From Candidatus Peregrinibacteria bacterium (GTDB taxonomy: Bacteria; Patescibacteriota; Gracilibacteria; UBA1369; UM-FILTER-53-11), in the NCBI GenBank assembly GCA_016220145.1, contig JACRID010000034.1:1-40181 (forward strand): DNA of 40,181 nucleotides, read 5' to 3'. This document shows, one piece after another, positions 28,495 through 37,124 of the stretch. Under the pieces are notes generated by a model. The model was not told where the DNA came from, made no database searches, and saw only the letters and a list, made by a program, of their open reading frames with translations. Position numbers and translations under genes: made by a program. Positions within the stretch are counted from its first letter, which is position 1. Each line of letters begins with the position of its first letter.

Positions 28495-29062
28495 TTGCGT
28501 CGAAAATCTCTTTTTCGAGTTCGAAGTTTTTTCGGTCCAGTCTTTTCTCATGCTCGCCATCGCGTCCTTCCGGCACATTGCGGATTTTTCCATCTCTTAG
28601 CCGTTCTTCCAGCGTAACAACCTTGTCATGCTTAACGCGTTTATCGGCGTAATAAAGGATTTTCTCTTCCCAAGTGTCGAATCCTTCGTCAACTTGTATA
28701 AATTTGTGTCTGCGCACAACCTGCGCCATATCGCCGTAACCGCGTTTTTCTAAAATTTCAGCAGTTGCATCGCCATGATGCATCCCTTTATATTTTTCGC
28801 GAAGGCGTTCCCAGCATTTTATATCCTCATCCGAAACTTTATATTCCCATTTTCGAGGCTCAAAATGCCGGAAATCAACCACTCGCAAAAGATCGTGCAC
28901 AAGCGCGGCGTTACGCAGCATTTTTAAATCAATCCTTTGGCCCGCTGCGATAAATTTCTTGCCAAGATCAACCGCAAAATCGGCGACGGCCTTGCAATGC
29001 GCTCGCACGTGCGGCGGCGTGTGGAATTCCCTGTAAAGCTTTTCTACATCTTTTTCATTCAT
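28478..29062 (-). CDS. HD-domain phosphohydrolase
   Basis: MNEKDVEKLYREFHTPPHVRAHCKAVADFAVDLG...LRNAALVHDLLRVVDF...HHGDATAEILEKRG. Confidence 0.82.
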   Translation of the reverse strand: MNEKDVEKLYREFHTPPHVRAHCKAVADFAVDLGKKFIAAGQRIDLKMLRNAALVHDLLRVVDFRHFEPRKWEYKVSDEDIKCWERLREKYKGMHHGDATAEILEKRGYGDMAQVVRRHKFIQVDEGFDTWEEKILYYADKRVKHDKVVTLEERLRDGKIRNVPEGRDGEHEKRLDRKNFELEKEIFDAIKTAK

Positions 29063-29077
29063 ATTTATTGCAGGGAC

Positions 29078-29133
29078 GTAGGAAGTAGGTATTTAGGGCT
29101 CCAAAGCCTATAAACCTACAACCTACTCCCTAC
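29078..29133. repeat. GTAGGGAGTAGG-type imperfect palindrome
   Basis: GTAGGAAGTAGGTATTTAGGGCT ... AGCCTATAAACCTACAACCTACTCCCTAC. Confidence 0.8.
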
Positions 29134-29541
29134 TTGCCTAATTATTATTTCGCGGCAATCCCCTTCCAAATGTTTAAAACGAATATCGGTCCGCTTTTCC
29201 GGCAAAAAATCCCAAATCTTCTCCGCCCATTCTACCGCAATAACGCCGTCTTGTTTCCCAATCGCATCAAAAAGCTCATTGATCATCATTTGGTCCGGTT
29301 TATCCAATCTGTAAAAATCAAAATGATAAAGTTTGGTTTTGCCCGCGTGAACTCTCTGATAAGTAAAAGTCGGACTTTGGATTCTCGAAGAGATTCCAAT
29401 CCCGTCGGCCAATCCGCGAATAAAAGTCGTTTTTCCGGCCCCAAGATCCCCAAAAAGACAGATAAGACCGTTTTTCAGGCTTTCTCCAAGCCTTTTTCCA
29501 GCCTCCATGGTTTCTTTATCTGATTGCGTTCTGATTAGCAT
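29116..29541 (-). CDS. tsaE: tRNA t6A biosynthesis ATPase TsaE
   Basis: LFGDLGAGKTTFIRGLADGIGI, SPTFTYQRVHAGKTKLYHFDFYRLD, VEWAEK. Confidence 0.93.
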   Translation of the reverse strand: MLIRTQSDKETMEAGKRLGESLKNGLICLFGDLGAGKTTFIRGLADGIGISSRIQSPTFTYQRVHAGKTKLYHFDFYRLDKPDQMMINELFDAIGKQDGVIAVEWAEKIWDFLPEKRTDIRFKHLEGDCREIIIRQVGSRL

Positions 29542-29568
29542 TGAAAAGTGCCGTTAATATGGTATAAT
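29541..29568 (+). promoter_or_regulatory. Promoter TTGAAA-N16-TATAAT
   Basis: TTGAAA 29541-29546, TATAAT 29563-29568; ATG 29595. Confidence 0.75.
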
Positions 29569-29594
29569 TATCTAATACCTTAAAACCCAAACAC

Positions 29595-31967
29595 ATGACA
29601 AATAAAAATTATCAGAAGAAAGACAAAAAGAAAAATTCTCTTTACAGCGATGAACTCCCGCCTCGGGGAGACGCATGGAAGAAGCATGAGTTTTTTCTGC
29701 CGGAGCCAAAGACGCTGGCGATTGTAATAATGGTTTCTGTCTTAACCCTATTGGTGGCGTTTTTTGGCGAAAGAGGGGCAAAATACCTGACTAGCGTGCT
29801 TTCTCCGATTCCGCAGCACGCGCCTTTTAACGGTACGACTTATCCTGTGAAGCAGGCTCCAAATTGGGTAAAGCTGACGGAATCTGAAAGGAAGGCTAAT
29901 TTCAGTGCATTGCCGGCGGACAAGCTGATCTCTGTCCCGGCATACAATCCGACGCGTTTGGTTATTCCAAACACAACCCTTAAGTGGAATGATGCAAATG
30001 ACGATGCTATACGCAATGAGAAAATAACTTATCCCGTTCCATATCTAGGTACTTATAAGTTGGATGGAGTTGAAGGCGCAGGCAGCCACCCTGCAGTTGA
30101 CATAAAAGTTCCTGAAGGAACGCCGGTTTATGCGATTGCGAACGGAACCGTTATTAAAGCCGAAAACTCAAGCGGAGGTTTTGGAAATCATATAGTTTTG
30201 CAGCACAATGACTTTCCTTCTTTGGATGATGAAAATGTAAAAACAACGCTGTTTTCTTCATACAATCACCTGAGCTCGATCTCCGTGAAGATAAATGACG
30301 TTGTCACAAAGGGCCAATTGATCGGGTTTTCCGGCAGCACCGGAACGGCAACAACTCCTCACTTGCATTTTCAAATAGATAATTCAAATTCCGCATGGCA
30401 TCCATATTGGCCGTTTACGGGTGCGGAACAGCGTGCGGCAGGTTATTCCTTCTTTGATGCCATAAATAATGGACTTGGGCGCGGAAATGCCGTTGCGAAT
30501 ACTGTAAACCCGATGAAGTATGTTCAGAAATATTTTAGTGATCAAATGATCGTTGCATCCGCAAATCCGGAGTTGACGGTTGCGCTTGCGAACGTGGTTG
30601 ATGAATATGAAAGATTGACGTTTGTAGTGCAAGTGGCCGGCGGTGAAAAGTTCACCGAAGGCGATGAGGTTAAATTTGTGATTCAGGCGTTTGATGAAAA
30701 GGGAAACCTTGTTAGCAAGCCGGTTTTTACGGATGAGGTTAAACTGTCGCTTTTGAATGGGAATGGGAATTTAAACAACAGTGTTCTTTCCGCTGCAAAT
30801 TTTAAGGCTGGAATCTCAAGTACGGTTGCAGTGAGCGGCGCAAAAGTAGGTAAAGAAAAGCTTTTGGTGCGCTTCCGCGATCGCGAATTTTCTTCCCCGG
30901 AGTTTGAAATGGTGGCGAAGCGTCCGGTCCCTGCCGGATTCTTTGTTTTGCCGGCGCAGGTTTCTCTTGAGACCGGCAAGGCAACTGACGTCGTTATTCG
31001 CGCGGTTGATTTGAATGGAAATAAGATTACGGATTTTGATTTGCTGGAATCGCCGGCCTTAAGCGCAACGAATGGCGTTGGAGATTTGAGCGCGAGTGCG
31101 CTTACTTTTGGGAATTTTTCAAATGGTGAAGCGAGCGTTAATTTTACCGCAAAAACTGCCGGGACTTCAGAGATTATAGTCAATTATCACGGACAGGAAT
31201 TCAAGTCGCCGGCTATCACGGTGACGGAAACGGTTCCTACTGTTCCAACGGATGCGCAAGTTCAGGATTCCGGCAGTTCTATGATTGTGGCGCCGGAAAA
31301 TCAGCAGTCGGCAGCGCCGGAAATCGTGGTTCCATCTCAAATTGTTGTTCCTGAGACGCTGGCCGTAACGTCGGAGACGCCAACGCCTGCAGCGCCGGAT
31401 ACATCAGTTCAACCGGCGGTTACGCTTCCATTCACAGACGTTTTGGCGAACAATCCTCACTTCGCGGCTTTAACCGCATTGAAATCAAAAAGATTGGTTG
31501 CCGGTTACCCTGACGGTACGTTTAAGCCCGATAATCCGGTGACGCGCGCGGAGGCAATCGCATTTATTTTGAGAGGTATTAATCAATCGGTGCGCGAAAA
31601 ACTTAATTTGATTTTCCCCGACGTTTCCGCGCAGGCTTGGTATGCCAAATATGTCAGTACCGCGTTTGAACTTGGTTTCGTTAAGGGTTATCCGGATGGC
31701 AAATTCAGGCCGGATGCAACCGTGAATCTTGCTGAATTTTTTACGATGCTTTTTGTGGGCGCAAAGGTTGATATTGATCCGCAAATTACGGTGGCTTTGC
31801 CTGAGGGAATCACGGCGACCGATTGGTTTGCGCCATACTTTCAAGAGGCGATCAAAAAGAACATTTTGGAAGTTAAGGACAACAAAGTGGAGCCCGGCAA
31901 ACCGCTAACCCGCGGAGACATTGCCGACATTCTCTACAAGGTGATGCAGGTTGAGGGCGTGAAGTGA
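29595..31967 (+). CDS. Membrane-anchored M23 (LytM) peptidase with C-terminal SLH domains
   Basis: GSHPAVDIKVPEGTPVYAIANGTV...YNHLSS...GQLIGFSGSTGTATTPHLHFQI; C-terminal SLH VAGYPDGTFKPDNPVTRAEAIAFI and VKGYPDGKFRPDATVNLAEFFTML. Confidence 0.9.
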   Translation: MTNKNYQKKDKKKNSLYSDELPPRGDAWKKHEFFLPEPKTLAIVIMVSVLTLLVAFFGERGAKYLTSVLSPIPQHAPFNGTTYPVKQAPNWVKLTESERKANFSALPADKLISVPAYNPTRLVIPNTTLKWNDANDDAIRNEKITYPVPYLGTYKLDGVEGAGSHPAVDIKVPEGTPVYAIANGTVIKAENSSGGFGNHIVLQHNDFPSLDDENVKTTLFSSYNHLSSISVKINDVVTKGQLIGFSGSTGTATTPHLHFQIDNSNSAWHPYWPFTGAEQRAAGYSFFDAINNGLGRGNAVANTVNPMKYVQKYFSDQMIVASANPELTVALANVVDEYERLTFVVQVAGGEKFTEGDEVKFVIQAFDEKGNLVSKPVFTDEVKLSLLNGNGNLNNSVLSAANFKAGISSTVAVSGAKVGKEKLLVRFRDREFSSPEFEMVAKRPVPAGFFVLPAQVSLETGKATDVVIRAVDLNGNKITDFDLLESPALSATNGVGDLSASALTFGNFSNGEASVNFTAKTAGTSEIIVNYHGQEFKSPAITVTETVPTVPTDAQVQDSGSSMIVAPENQQSAAPEIVVPSQIVVPETLAVTSETPTPAAPDTSVQPAVTLPFTDVLANNPHFAALTALKSKRLVAGYPDGTFKPDNPVTRAEAIAFILRGINQSVREKLNLIFPDVSAQAWYAKYVSTAFELGFVKGYPDGKFRPDATVNLAEFFTMLFVGAKVDIDPQITVALPEGITATDWFAPYFQEAIKKNILEVKDNKVEPGKPLTRGDIADILYKVMQVEGVK

Positions 31968-32181
31968 AGTTTGCCGTGTGCACCACCTTTGTTTACCAAA
32001 GATGACCAGGTTTACAGGGAGCTACTTTTTTAGTTATTTAATGACATCGTTACAAAAATGTCCGATTTGGATTACATCATGCAAAAAATGTTCATGAACT
32101 TTATTGTAGAAGGCCGGAATGTCCTTGAAATAAAGCTAAAGCCCCTCTTCGAGGAGCTCTTTGAAGTACCGAATTCCGTAA

Positions 32182-32256
32182 TGGTCTCCCCGGGAGGAAT
32201 CGAACCTCCATTACCTGCTTAGAAGGCGGGTGTTCTATCCATTGAACTACGGGGAG
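32182..32256 (-). tRNA. tRNA-Arg (anticodon TCT), CCA encoded
   Basis: Reverse complement CTCCCCG...CGGGGAG-A-CCA; D-stem GTTC/GAAC; anticodon loop CTTCTAA; T-arm GGAGG-TTCGATT-CCTCC. Confidence 0.93.
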
Positions 32257-32468
32257 GAGAGACCAAAATATTTCAAAAGTCCTTGTCGCCAGCCCATTAT
32301 TCTTCTGAAAAGCTCTTTACTGTAAATTCTTATTGCGCAGGTGCCATTGTACAACACCTTTTTTCTTTGTCCTAAGGAAGTTTGTTTAACATATGTTTTA
32401 TGAAATTGATTCTCCTTAATGCCGGTAATTTTTGACCAGTACTTTTTAACATCTTTATTAATGTGCAA
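32247..32468 (-). pseudogene. Probable truncated/frameshifted C-terminal remnant of a larger ORF
   Basis: HINKDVKKYWSKITGIKENQFHKTYVKQTSLGQRKKVLYNGTCAIRIYSKELFRRIMGW, no proper start; stop codon is supplied by the tRNA-Arg 5' end. Confidence 0.55.
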
Positions 32469-32505
32469 ACTGTGAATGTGAAGGCCAATTCTGCTCTATG
32501 TTCCA

Positions 32506-33231
32506 CTATACCTGTAAATACCCGCTCCACACCAATAATTCTACCGCAAACGCCACGGCGTTGTTAAACATATGAAAGACAATGCCGGGCCAAATGGAGC
32601 GGGTTCTCATAAACATCCAGTTTAAAATCAGCGCCAAAAATATGATCATTCCTGCGGACTCCAATTCAAGATGTACCAGCGCAAAGAAAGTTGCGGTGAG
32701 CAGACTGGCAATCCAAGGTTTGAATTTCGCCAAAAAAGTTTGAAGCAAAAATCCCCTGAACAAAAGCTCTTCCACGACTGGCGCAATAAACACCAAAACC
32801 ACGACCGCAAGCGCAATGTCCAACTGTGTTCCGCCAAAAAGCGGCACATGCGATTCCTGCGGCTCAAATCCCGGAATTACAAAAGGAATGCGCGAAGAAA
32901 TTAATACTAATAAAAAATTGAAGGCAAAAAGCATCGCAAACCCGGCGAAAACGCATTTCGCAATCTCCGTCCAGCCGACTCTTTTAAATCCCAATTCACG
33001 TGCCTTTACTTCGTATTTTCTAACCACAAAAAAATAAAGCGGCAGAACAAACAGCAATTCCTGCACGATAAAAAGCCCGGAGGTCACCAAACTTTTATTC
33101 GTCATTTTTTCAAAAATCCGTGCGAAATTCAGCATCAAAAGCGCGTAATTCAATCCGACTATAAGCAAAATCATCGATATAGTCACAATCGCGGCATCTT
33201 TTAGCTTCCATTTTGTTGCTGGCGTATCCAT
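32506..33231 (-). CDS. CPBP-family intramembrane metalloprotease (Abi/CAAX-like)
   Basis: VEELLFRGFLLQTF (EExxxR), FALVHLE, GIVFHMFNNAVAF. Confidence 0.88.
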   Translation of the reverse strand: MDTPATKWKLKDAAIVTISMILLIVGLNYALLMLNFARIFEKMTNKSLVTSGLFIVQELLFVLPLYFFVVRKYEVKARELGFKRVGWTEIAKCVFAGFAMLFAFNFLLVLISSRIPFVIPGFEPQESHVPLFGGTQLDIALAVVVLVFIAPVVEELLFRGFLLQTFLAKFKPWIASLLTATFFALVHLELESAGMIIFLALILNWMFMRTRSIWPGIVFHMFNNAVAFAVELLVWSGYLQV

Positions 33232-33266
33232 ATTTCTCTACAATTAGTGGGCTTAGACAAGATATC

Positions 33267-33812
33267 ATGCATTTAAGACAGGGAGAAATCATATACAAAA
33301 CTTTCAAAAGGCATCCGACGCCATATGTTTTCAGGCTGATTGGCATTGCGATTCTGGCGGTGCCTCTATATTTCGCCCTGTATATAGTTTGGGCTCAAAC
33401 GGATTCGGCGGAGTGGGGTTTGATCGGTTTCGCGGTAATATCTTTTTTCGTCGGGTTGATAATTGCAATATTTTCGCTGGATTATTTGATGGACAAGTTA
33501 ATGATCACCAACAAGCGCGTTGTAATGATCGATTGGAAGTCCATTTTTAACAGAATGGAACACGATGCCGAACTTTTGGATATTCAGGATATAGATATAA
33601 AAGAAAAAGGCATTTTGGCAAAGTTCAGAATGTTTAATTACGGCTACCTTGAAATAGAAACAGCCGCTTCCAAAGTTTGTCTTCAGTATAGCGATTGCCC
33701 GAATCCCGAATATGTAAAGCATTTTATAATTACGCAAATCGAAAAGTTGCAGAGCAAAATGCACGAGAAACGGGAGCACCAAGCAGGCGATGAGGAGTGG
33801 TCGGTGAATTGA
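33267..33812 (+). CDS. Bacterial PH-domain (YdbS-like) membrane protein
   Basis: MHLRQGEIIYKTFKRHPTPYVFRL, two TMs, DKLMITNKRVVMIDWKSIFNRMEHDAELLDIQDIDIKEKGILAKFRMFNYGYLEIETAA. Confidence 0.8.
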   Translation: MHLRQGEIIYKTFKRHPTPYVFRLIGIAILAVPLYFALYIVWAQTDSAEWGLIGFAVISFFVGLIIAIFSLDYLMDKLMITNKRVVMIDWKSIFNRMEHDAELLDIQDIDIKEKGILAKFRMFNYGYLEIETAASKVCLQYSDCPNPEYVKHFIITQIEKLQSKMHEKREHQAGDEEWSVN

Positions 33813-33822
33813 GGACATGCAC

Positions 33823-33970
33823 GGCTGGCTATGTGAATGTTTCCCGAAAACATTTTTTAAAGGAAGCAGAGCGAGCCGCATGCGACGAGCGTCCCCTGTA
33901 AGCTCCGCCGATGCGGGGCTGGAAGGGGGCTGCGCTCCTCTGTTTTGAGGAAAATATTCCATAGCCAGCC
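33823..33970. repeat. ~148-bp imperfect palindrome upstream of ruvB
   Basis: Arms GGCTGGCTATG (33823-33833) and CATAGCCAGCC (33960-33970); internal GGAAGCAGAGCGAGCCGCATGCGACGAGCGTCC (33862-33894) and GGGCTGCGCTCCT shared with 39801-39965. Confidence 0.88.
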
Positions 33971-33980
33971 TAAACAGTCC

Positions 33981-34011
33981 TTGAATCGTATGCTCCAAGC
34001 CGTGATATAAT
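33981..34011 (+). promoter_or_regulatory. Putative ruvB promoter TTGAAT-N19-TATAAT
   Basis: TATAAT 34006-34011, ATG 34020 (predicted leader about 2 nt); spacer 19 is long. Confidence 0.55.
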
Positions 34012-34019
34012 GCGCGCAC

Positions 34020-35066
34020 ATGATTCAGAGAGACGAAACTTTGAAAACCAGAGTCGTTGCGCCGGCCGCCGAGAGCGCGGAGTTTTCGCAATTTGAACAG
34101 ACACTGCGGCCGAAAAGTATTACCGATTACATAGGACAAAAAGAGATAAAGCGGAATTTGACCGTTTTTATTGAGGCCGCAAAAAAAAGAAAGGAGCCGC
34201 TCGAGCACGTTTTATTGCATGGTCCGGCCGGACTTGGCAAAACGACGCTGGCTTACATTATCGCGAACGAAATGGGGGCGGCGGTGAAGATAACTTCCGG
34301 TCCGGCGATGGAGCGCCAGGGGGATTTGGCTTCCATACTGACGAATTTGGCGCAAGGCGATGTTCTTTTTATAGATGAAATTCACAGACTGCGGCCGGTC
34401 GTGGAAGAAGTTTTATATTCCGCCATGGAAGATTTCGCGATCGATATTATGCTTGGAAAAGGGCCTTCCGCACGCGCGGTTCGCCTTAATCTGCCGCGGT
34501 TTACGTTGATTGGCGCGACTACGAAAGTCAGCATGCTTTCTTCCCCTCTTCGCGACCGCTTCGGCAATGTTTTTAAATTCAATTTCTACGATATCGATGA
34601 CATAAAAAAAATTGCCCTGCGTTCGGCAAAAATTTTGGATTGCGAAATTGAAGAAGCTGCAGCGCAGCGCCTTGCCGAGTGCAGCAGGCAAACGCCCCGC
34701 ATTGCAAACAGATTGCTTAGGCGTGTGCGCGATTTTGCGCAATATCACAACGCCAAGGTTGTGGGCGAAAAAGTCGTTGATCAAACGATGGAATCGCTTG
34801 GGATTGACGCTCTTGGTCTGGACGGCATGGATCGCGACATTTTGCGCACCATGATCGAAAAATTCCGCGGCGGACCTGTCGGTTTAAACACAATTTCCTC
34901 AGCACTTTCCGAAGAAGAAGAAACGCTTGAAGACGTTTACGAACCTTATCTTATTCAGCTTGGCTTTTTGGAGCGTACTCCGCGCGGACGCATGGTCACC
35001 GGACACGGCTACAATCACCTCGGTATTGAAGATTCAAGAAACCAGCAGAGAAATCTTATAAATTAA
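34020..35066 (+). CDS. ruvB: Holliday junction branch migration helicase RuvB
   Basis: [73 protein letters not shown]. Confidence 0.97.
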   Translation: MIQRDETLKTRVVAPAAESAEFSQFEQTLRPKSITDYIGQKEIKRNLTVFIEAAKKRKEPLEHVLLHGPAGLGKTTLAYIIANEMGAAVKITSGPAMERQGDLASILTNLAQGDVLFIDEIHRLRPVVEEVLYSAMEDFAIDIMLGKGPSARAVRLNLPRFTLIGATTKVSMLSSPLRDRFGNVFKFNFYDIDDIKKIALRSAKILDCEIEEAAAQRLAECSRQTPRIANRLLRRVRDFAQYHNAKVVGEKVVDQTMESLGIDALGLDGMDRDILRTMIEKFRGGPVGLNTISSALSEEEETLEDVYEPYLIQLGFLERTPRGRMVTGHGYNHLGIEDSRNQQRNLIN

Positions 35067-35092
35067 TTTATAACTCTTAAAATTATGAACTC

Positions 35093-35150
35093 CAAAACAC
35101 GCCCTAACGGGGACGAGAGAACGAAGCGCATTCGCTTGCGCTCATGCGTG
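35093..35150 (+). repeat. Dispersed ~50-bp hairpin-rich repeat, copy 2
   Basis: CGGGGACGAGAGAACGA at 35108-35124 identical to the reverse complement of 14961-14977, with similar flanks. Confidence 0.7.
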
Positions 35151-36866
35151 ATGAAAAAAATACTCATATTCACATCTTTGTCTTTGTTGCTTCTGAGCGG
35201 CTGTTCGCTTTTTTCCAAACAAGCGGAACCGGAAATGACGCAGGCCGAAAGCCAACTTGAGAAAAAAATAGGAATTGTTAATACGGCTGAAGATGCAATA
35301 TTCGCGGACGGAACCGCAAACAATTTTATTTTGCTTCTCGAATCGGGCAGCAGCATTTCAATAGACTCCGTAAGCGTGAATCTTAATCGCTACAAAAAGC
35401 GCCGTGTTGAAATCGAAGGCAAATGGAACGGCGATAAATCTATCTTTACGGTTGATAATGTGACTTCTCTGGGTCAAGAAACGCAGGTAAAAACCGCTTA
35501 TCAAAACGCGCAGTTCGGCATCAAATTCCAATATCCGTCGGTTTGGATTCTAAAAGAGGAACAAAATGCGCTTGGTTTACAGTCTGTCAATATTACTCCT
35601 TATGAATCGGACTTTGGAGCCGTTGATTCAATTACGGTTGAGCGTTCCGAAAACAACAAAAGGCTTTCTCCTCGAGAGTGGCTTGGTTTGGACCAACAAT
35701 ACAGGCCGTCGGAAGAAATAAAAAAGGCTTCTGCAACGAGTGGTGATCTTACCGGTACAACGACTTCTTTTGTGGAACCGGTTTATCAACAAAGCACGAT
35801 TGGCGTTGCTCAATCGGATGCGGTTAAAAAGACTTATGGCAATACGTCGGTTGAATTTTATGTATCGCGCGACACTTTTATTTATAAATTTTCACACATG
35901 ACGGTGAATGATTCCGACAAAGATTTATATAGAAACGCCTTTTATGATTTGGTTCAAAGTTTTGAGTTTATTCCTTTTGCGGAAAATGTCGGTACAAGCA
36001 CTTCGGTAAAAGTTACGACTCCAGCCGCTCAAAAACCGGCAAAAACTGAAGCTAAAAAAACTCCAAAAACGGCTACAGTTGCGGAGCCCTCGGCAACCGA
36101 TCTTGAAAAAGCGCTGAAGCAAAAAAAAGAAGAAGAGGCTGCCGCAAAGCAAAAAAACCTTGCCGAAACTCGCCGGCTTTTTATTGATTACATCAAGACA
36201 AATATAAAAGATTTGGCGCCGGAAGCCGCTTCGGTTGGCGGGACTTGGTTTGTAACAAAAGTTGAATTCGCCTTTCCGGAGGGTGCGCCGGAGAATTTTA
36301 GTGCCATTTACGTGCAATACGAAGACGGACACGATATGAGAAAAATTCTACTTTCGGTCGGCGATAAATCAAAGCCCGGTTCCATGACGCGCGTGGCATA
36401 TTTTAAGCCGGGCGAAAAACAAACTTGGGATATTGCATCCGGAAGCGACACAGCAAAATCTTTGGAAAAATCACTACAAAATGTAGCAGACGGAGAACAA
36501 AAAGAAGTTGTTATAAAGTCCGGCATGCAGCTTGTTTCAGCAACTTCTTTTAAGATAAAAATTCAAATCCCGGCCAGTTGGTATTGGTCGTTTGTGGATG
36601 GCGGTTATAATTTTAGTACAAAGCCCGTTACATCGGAAAATACCATTGTAAGCCTTACTAAAGAAAATTCTCTGGCTTCTGTAAAAAGTACTCCGGGAAC
36701 AATGTCTTTTGTAGAAACAGAGATTGCTGGTAAAAAAGGAATAGAATCTTCCGGTGGCGGAACCGGTATGGTGTGCATCGAAGGCGATAAGGGTACATAT
36801 TGTTTGGCCGGAGATAAAACTTATATTGATGTAATGAGTAAAATATTAGAGACTTTACAAGAGTAA
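35151..36866 (+). CDS. Lipoprotein with PsbP-like domain
   Basis: MKKILIFTSLSLLLLSGCSLFS lipobox; AQFGIKFQYPSVWILKEE PsbP-like segment. ATG 35151 chosen since the ORF-track N-terminus lies in a repeat. Confidence 0.75.
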   Translation: MKKILIFTSLSLLLLSGCSLFSKQAEPEMTQAESQLEKKIGIVNTAEDAIFADGTANNFILLLESGSSISIDSVSVNLNRYKKRRVEIEGKWNGDKSIFTVDNVTSLGQETQVKTAYQNAQFGIKFQYPSVWILKEEQNALGLQSVNITPYESDFGAVDSITVERSENNKRLSPREWLGLDQQYRPSEEIKKASATSGDLTGTTTSFVEPVYQQSTIGVAQSDAVKKTYGNTSVEFYVSRDTFIYKFSHMTVNDSDKDLYRNAFYDLVQSFEFIPFAENVGTSTSVKVTTPAAQKPAKTEAKKTPKTATVAEPSATDLEKALKQKKEEEAAAKQKNLAETRRLFIDYIKTNIKDLAPEAASVGGTWFVTKVEFAFPEGAPENFSAIYVQYEDGHDMRKILLSVGDKSKPGSMTRVAYFKPGEKQTWDIASGSDTAKSLEKSLQNVADGEQKEVVIKSGMQLVSATSFKIKIQIPASWYWSFVDGGYNFSTKPVTSENTIVSLTKENSLASVKSTPGTMSFVETEIAGKKGIESSGGGTGMVCIEGDKGTYCLAGDKTYIDVMSKILETLQE

Positions 36867-36877
36867 TTGACGTTTGC

Positions 36878-36958
36878 GTCATCCTTAACCCTGATCTACA
36901 TCATGGCAGGCTTGTTTCAGGATCTAGATTCTGATCCCGCTAAGCGGGACAGAATGAC
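36878..36958. repeat. GTCATCC...GAATGAC palindromic repeat, copy 2
   Basis: GTCATCC ... CAGGATCTAGATTCTGATCCCGCTAAGCGGGACAGAATGAC; internal TCCCGC-TAA-GCGGGA hairpin. Confidence 0.75.
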
Positions 36959-36966
36959 AAAAAATC

Positions 36967-36995
36967 TTGACTTGCAATTATTAGCACTCTAAAAT
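36967..36995 (+). promoter_or_regulatory. clpC promoter TTGACT-N17-TAAAAT
   Basis: TTGACT 36967-36972, TAAAAT 36990-36995, 17-nt spacer. Confidence 0.8.
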
Positions 36996-37007
36996 ACTGA
37001 GTGCTAG
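36981..37007. promoter_or_regulatory. CIRCE operator (HrcA binding site)
   Basis: TTAGCACTC-N9-GAGTGCTAG, 17/18 to the CIRCE consensus TTAGCACTC-N9-GAGTGCTAA. Confidence 0.93.
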
Positions 37008-37124
37008 TTTAAATCGCGAAAATCAGACAATAGATGAGCGAGGCGTAAAGAGTAACGGGGTGCATTTTACAGATATATATGATAAACTTACCAGAACTGT
37101 ATCTCCTAAATATCTTATAGATTT

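Noticed and set aside
32134-32162. aaagcccctcttcgaggagctcttt as a terminator
   Set aside because: Stem imperfect and no solid T-run; kept out of the feature list.
33498-34208. 236-aa minus-strand ORF
   Set aside because: Spans the PH-domain gene end, the palindrome and the ruvB start in antisense; no recognisable family.
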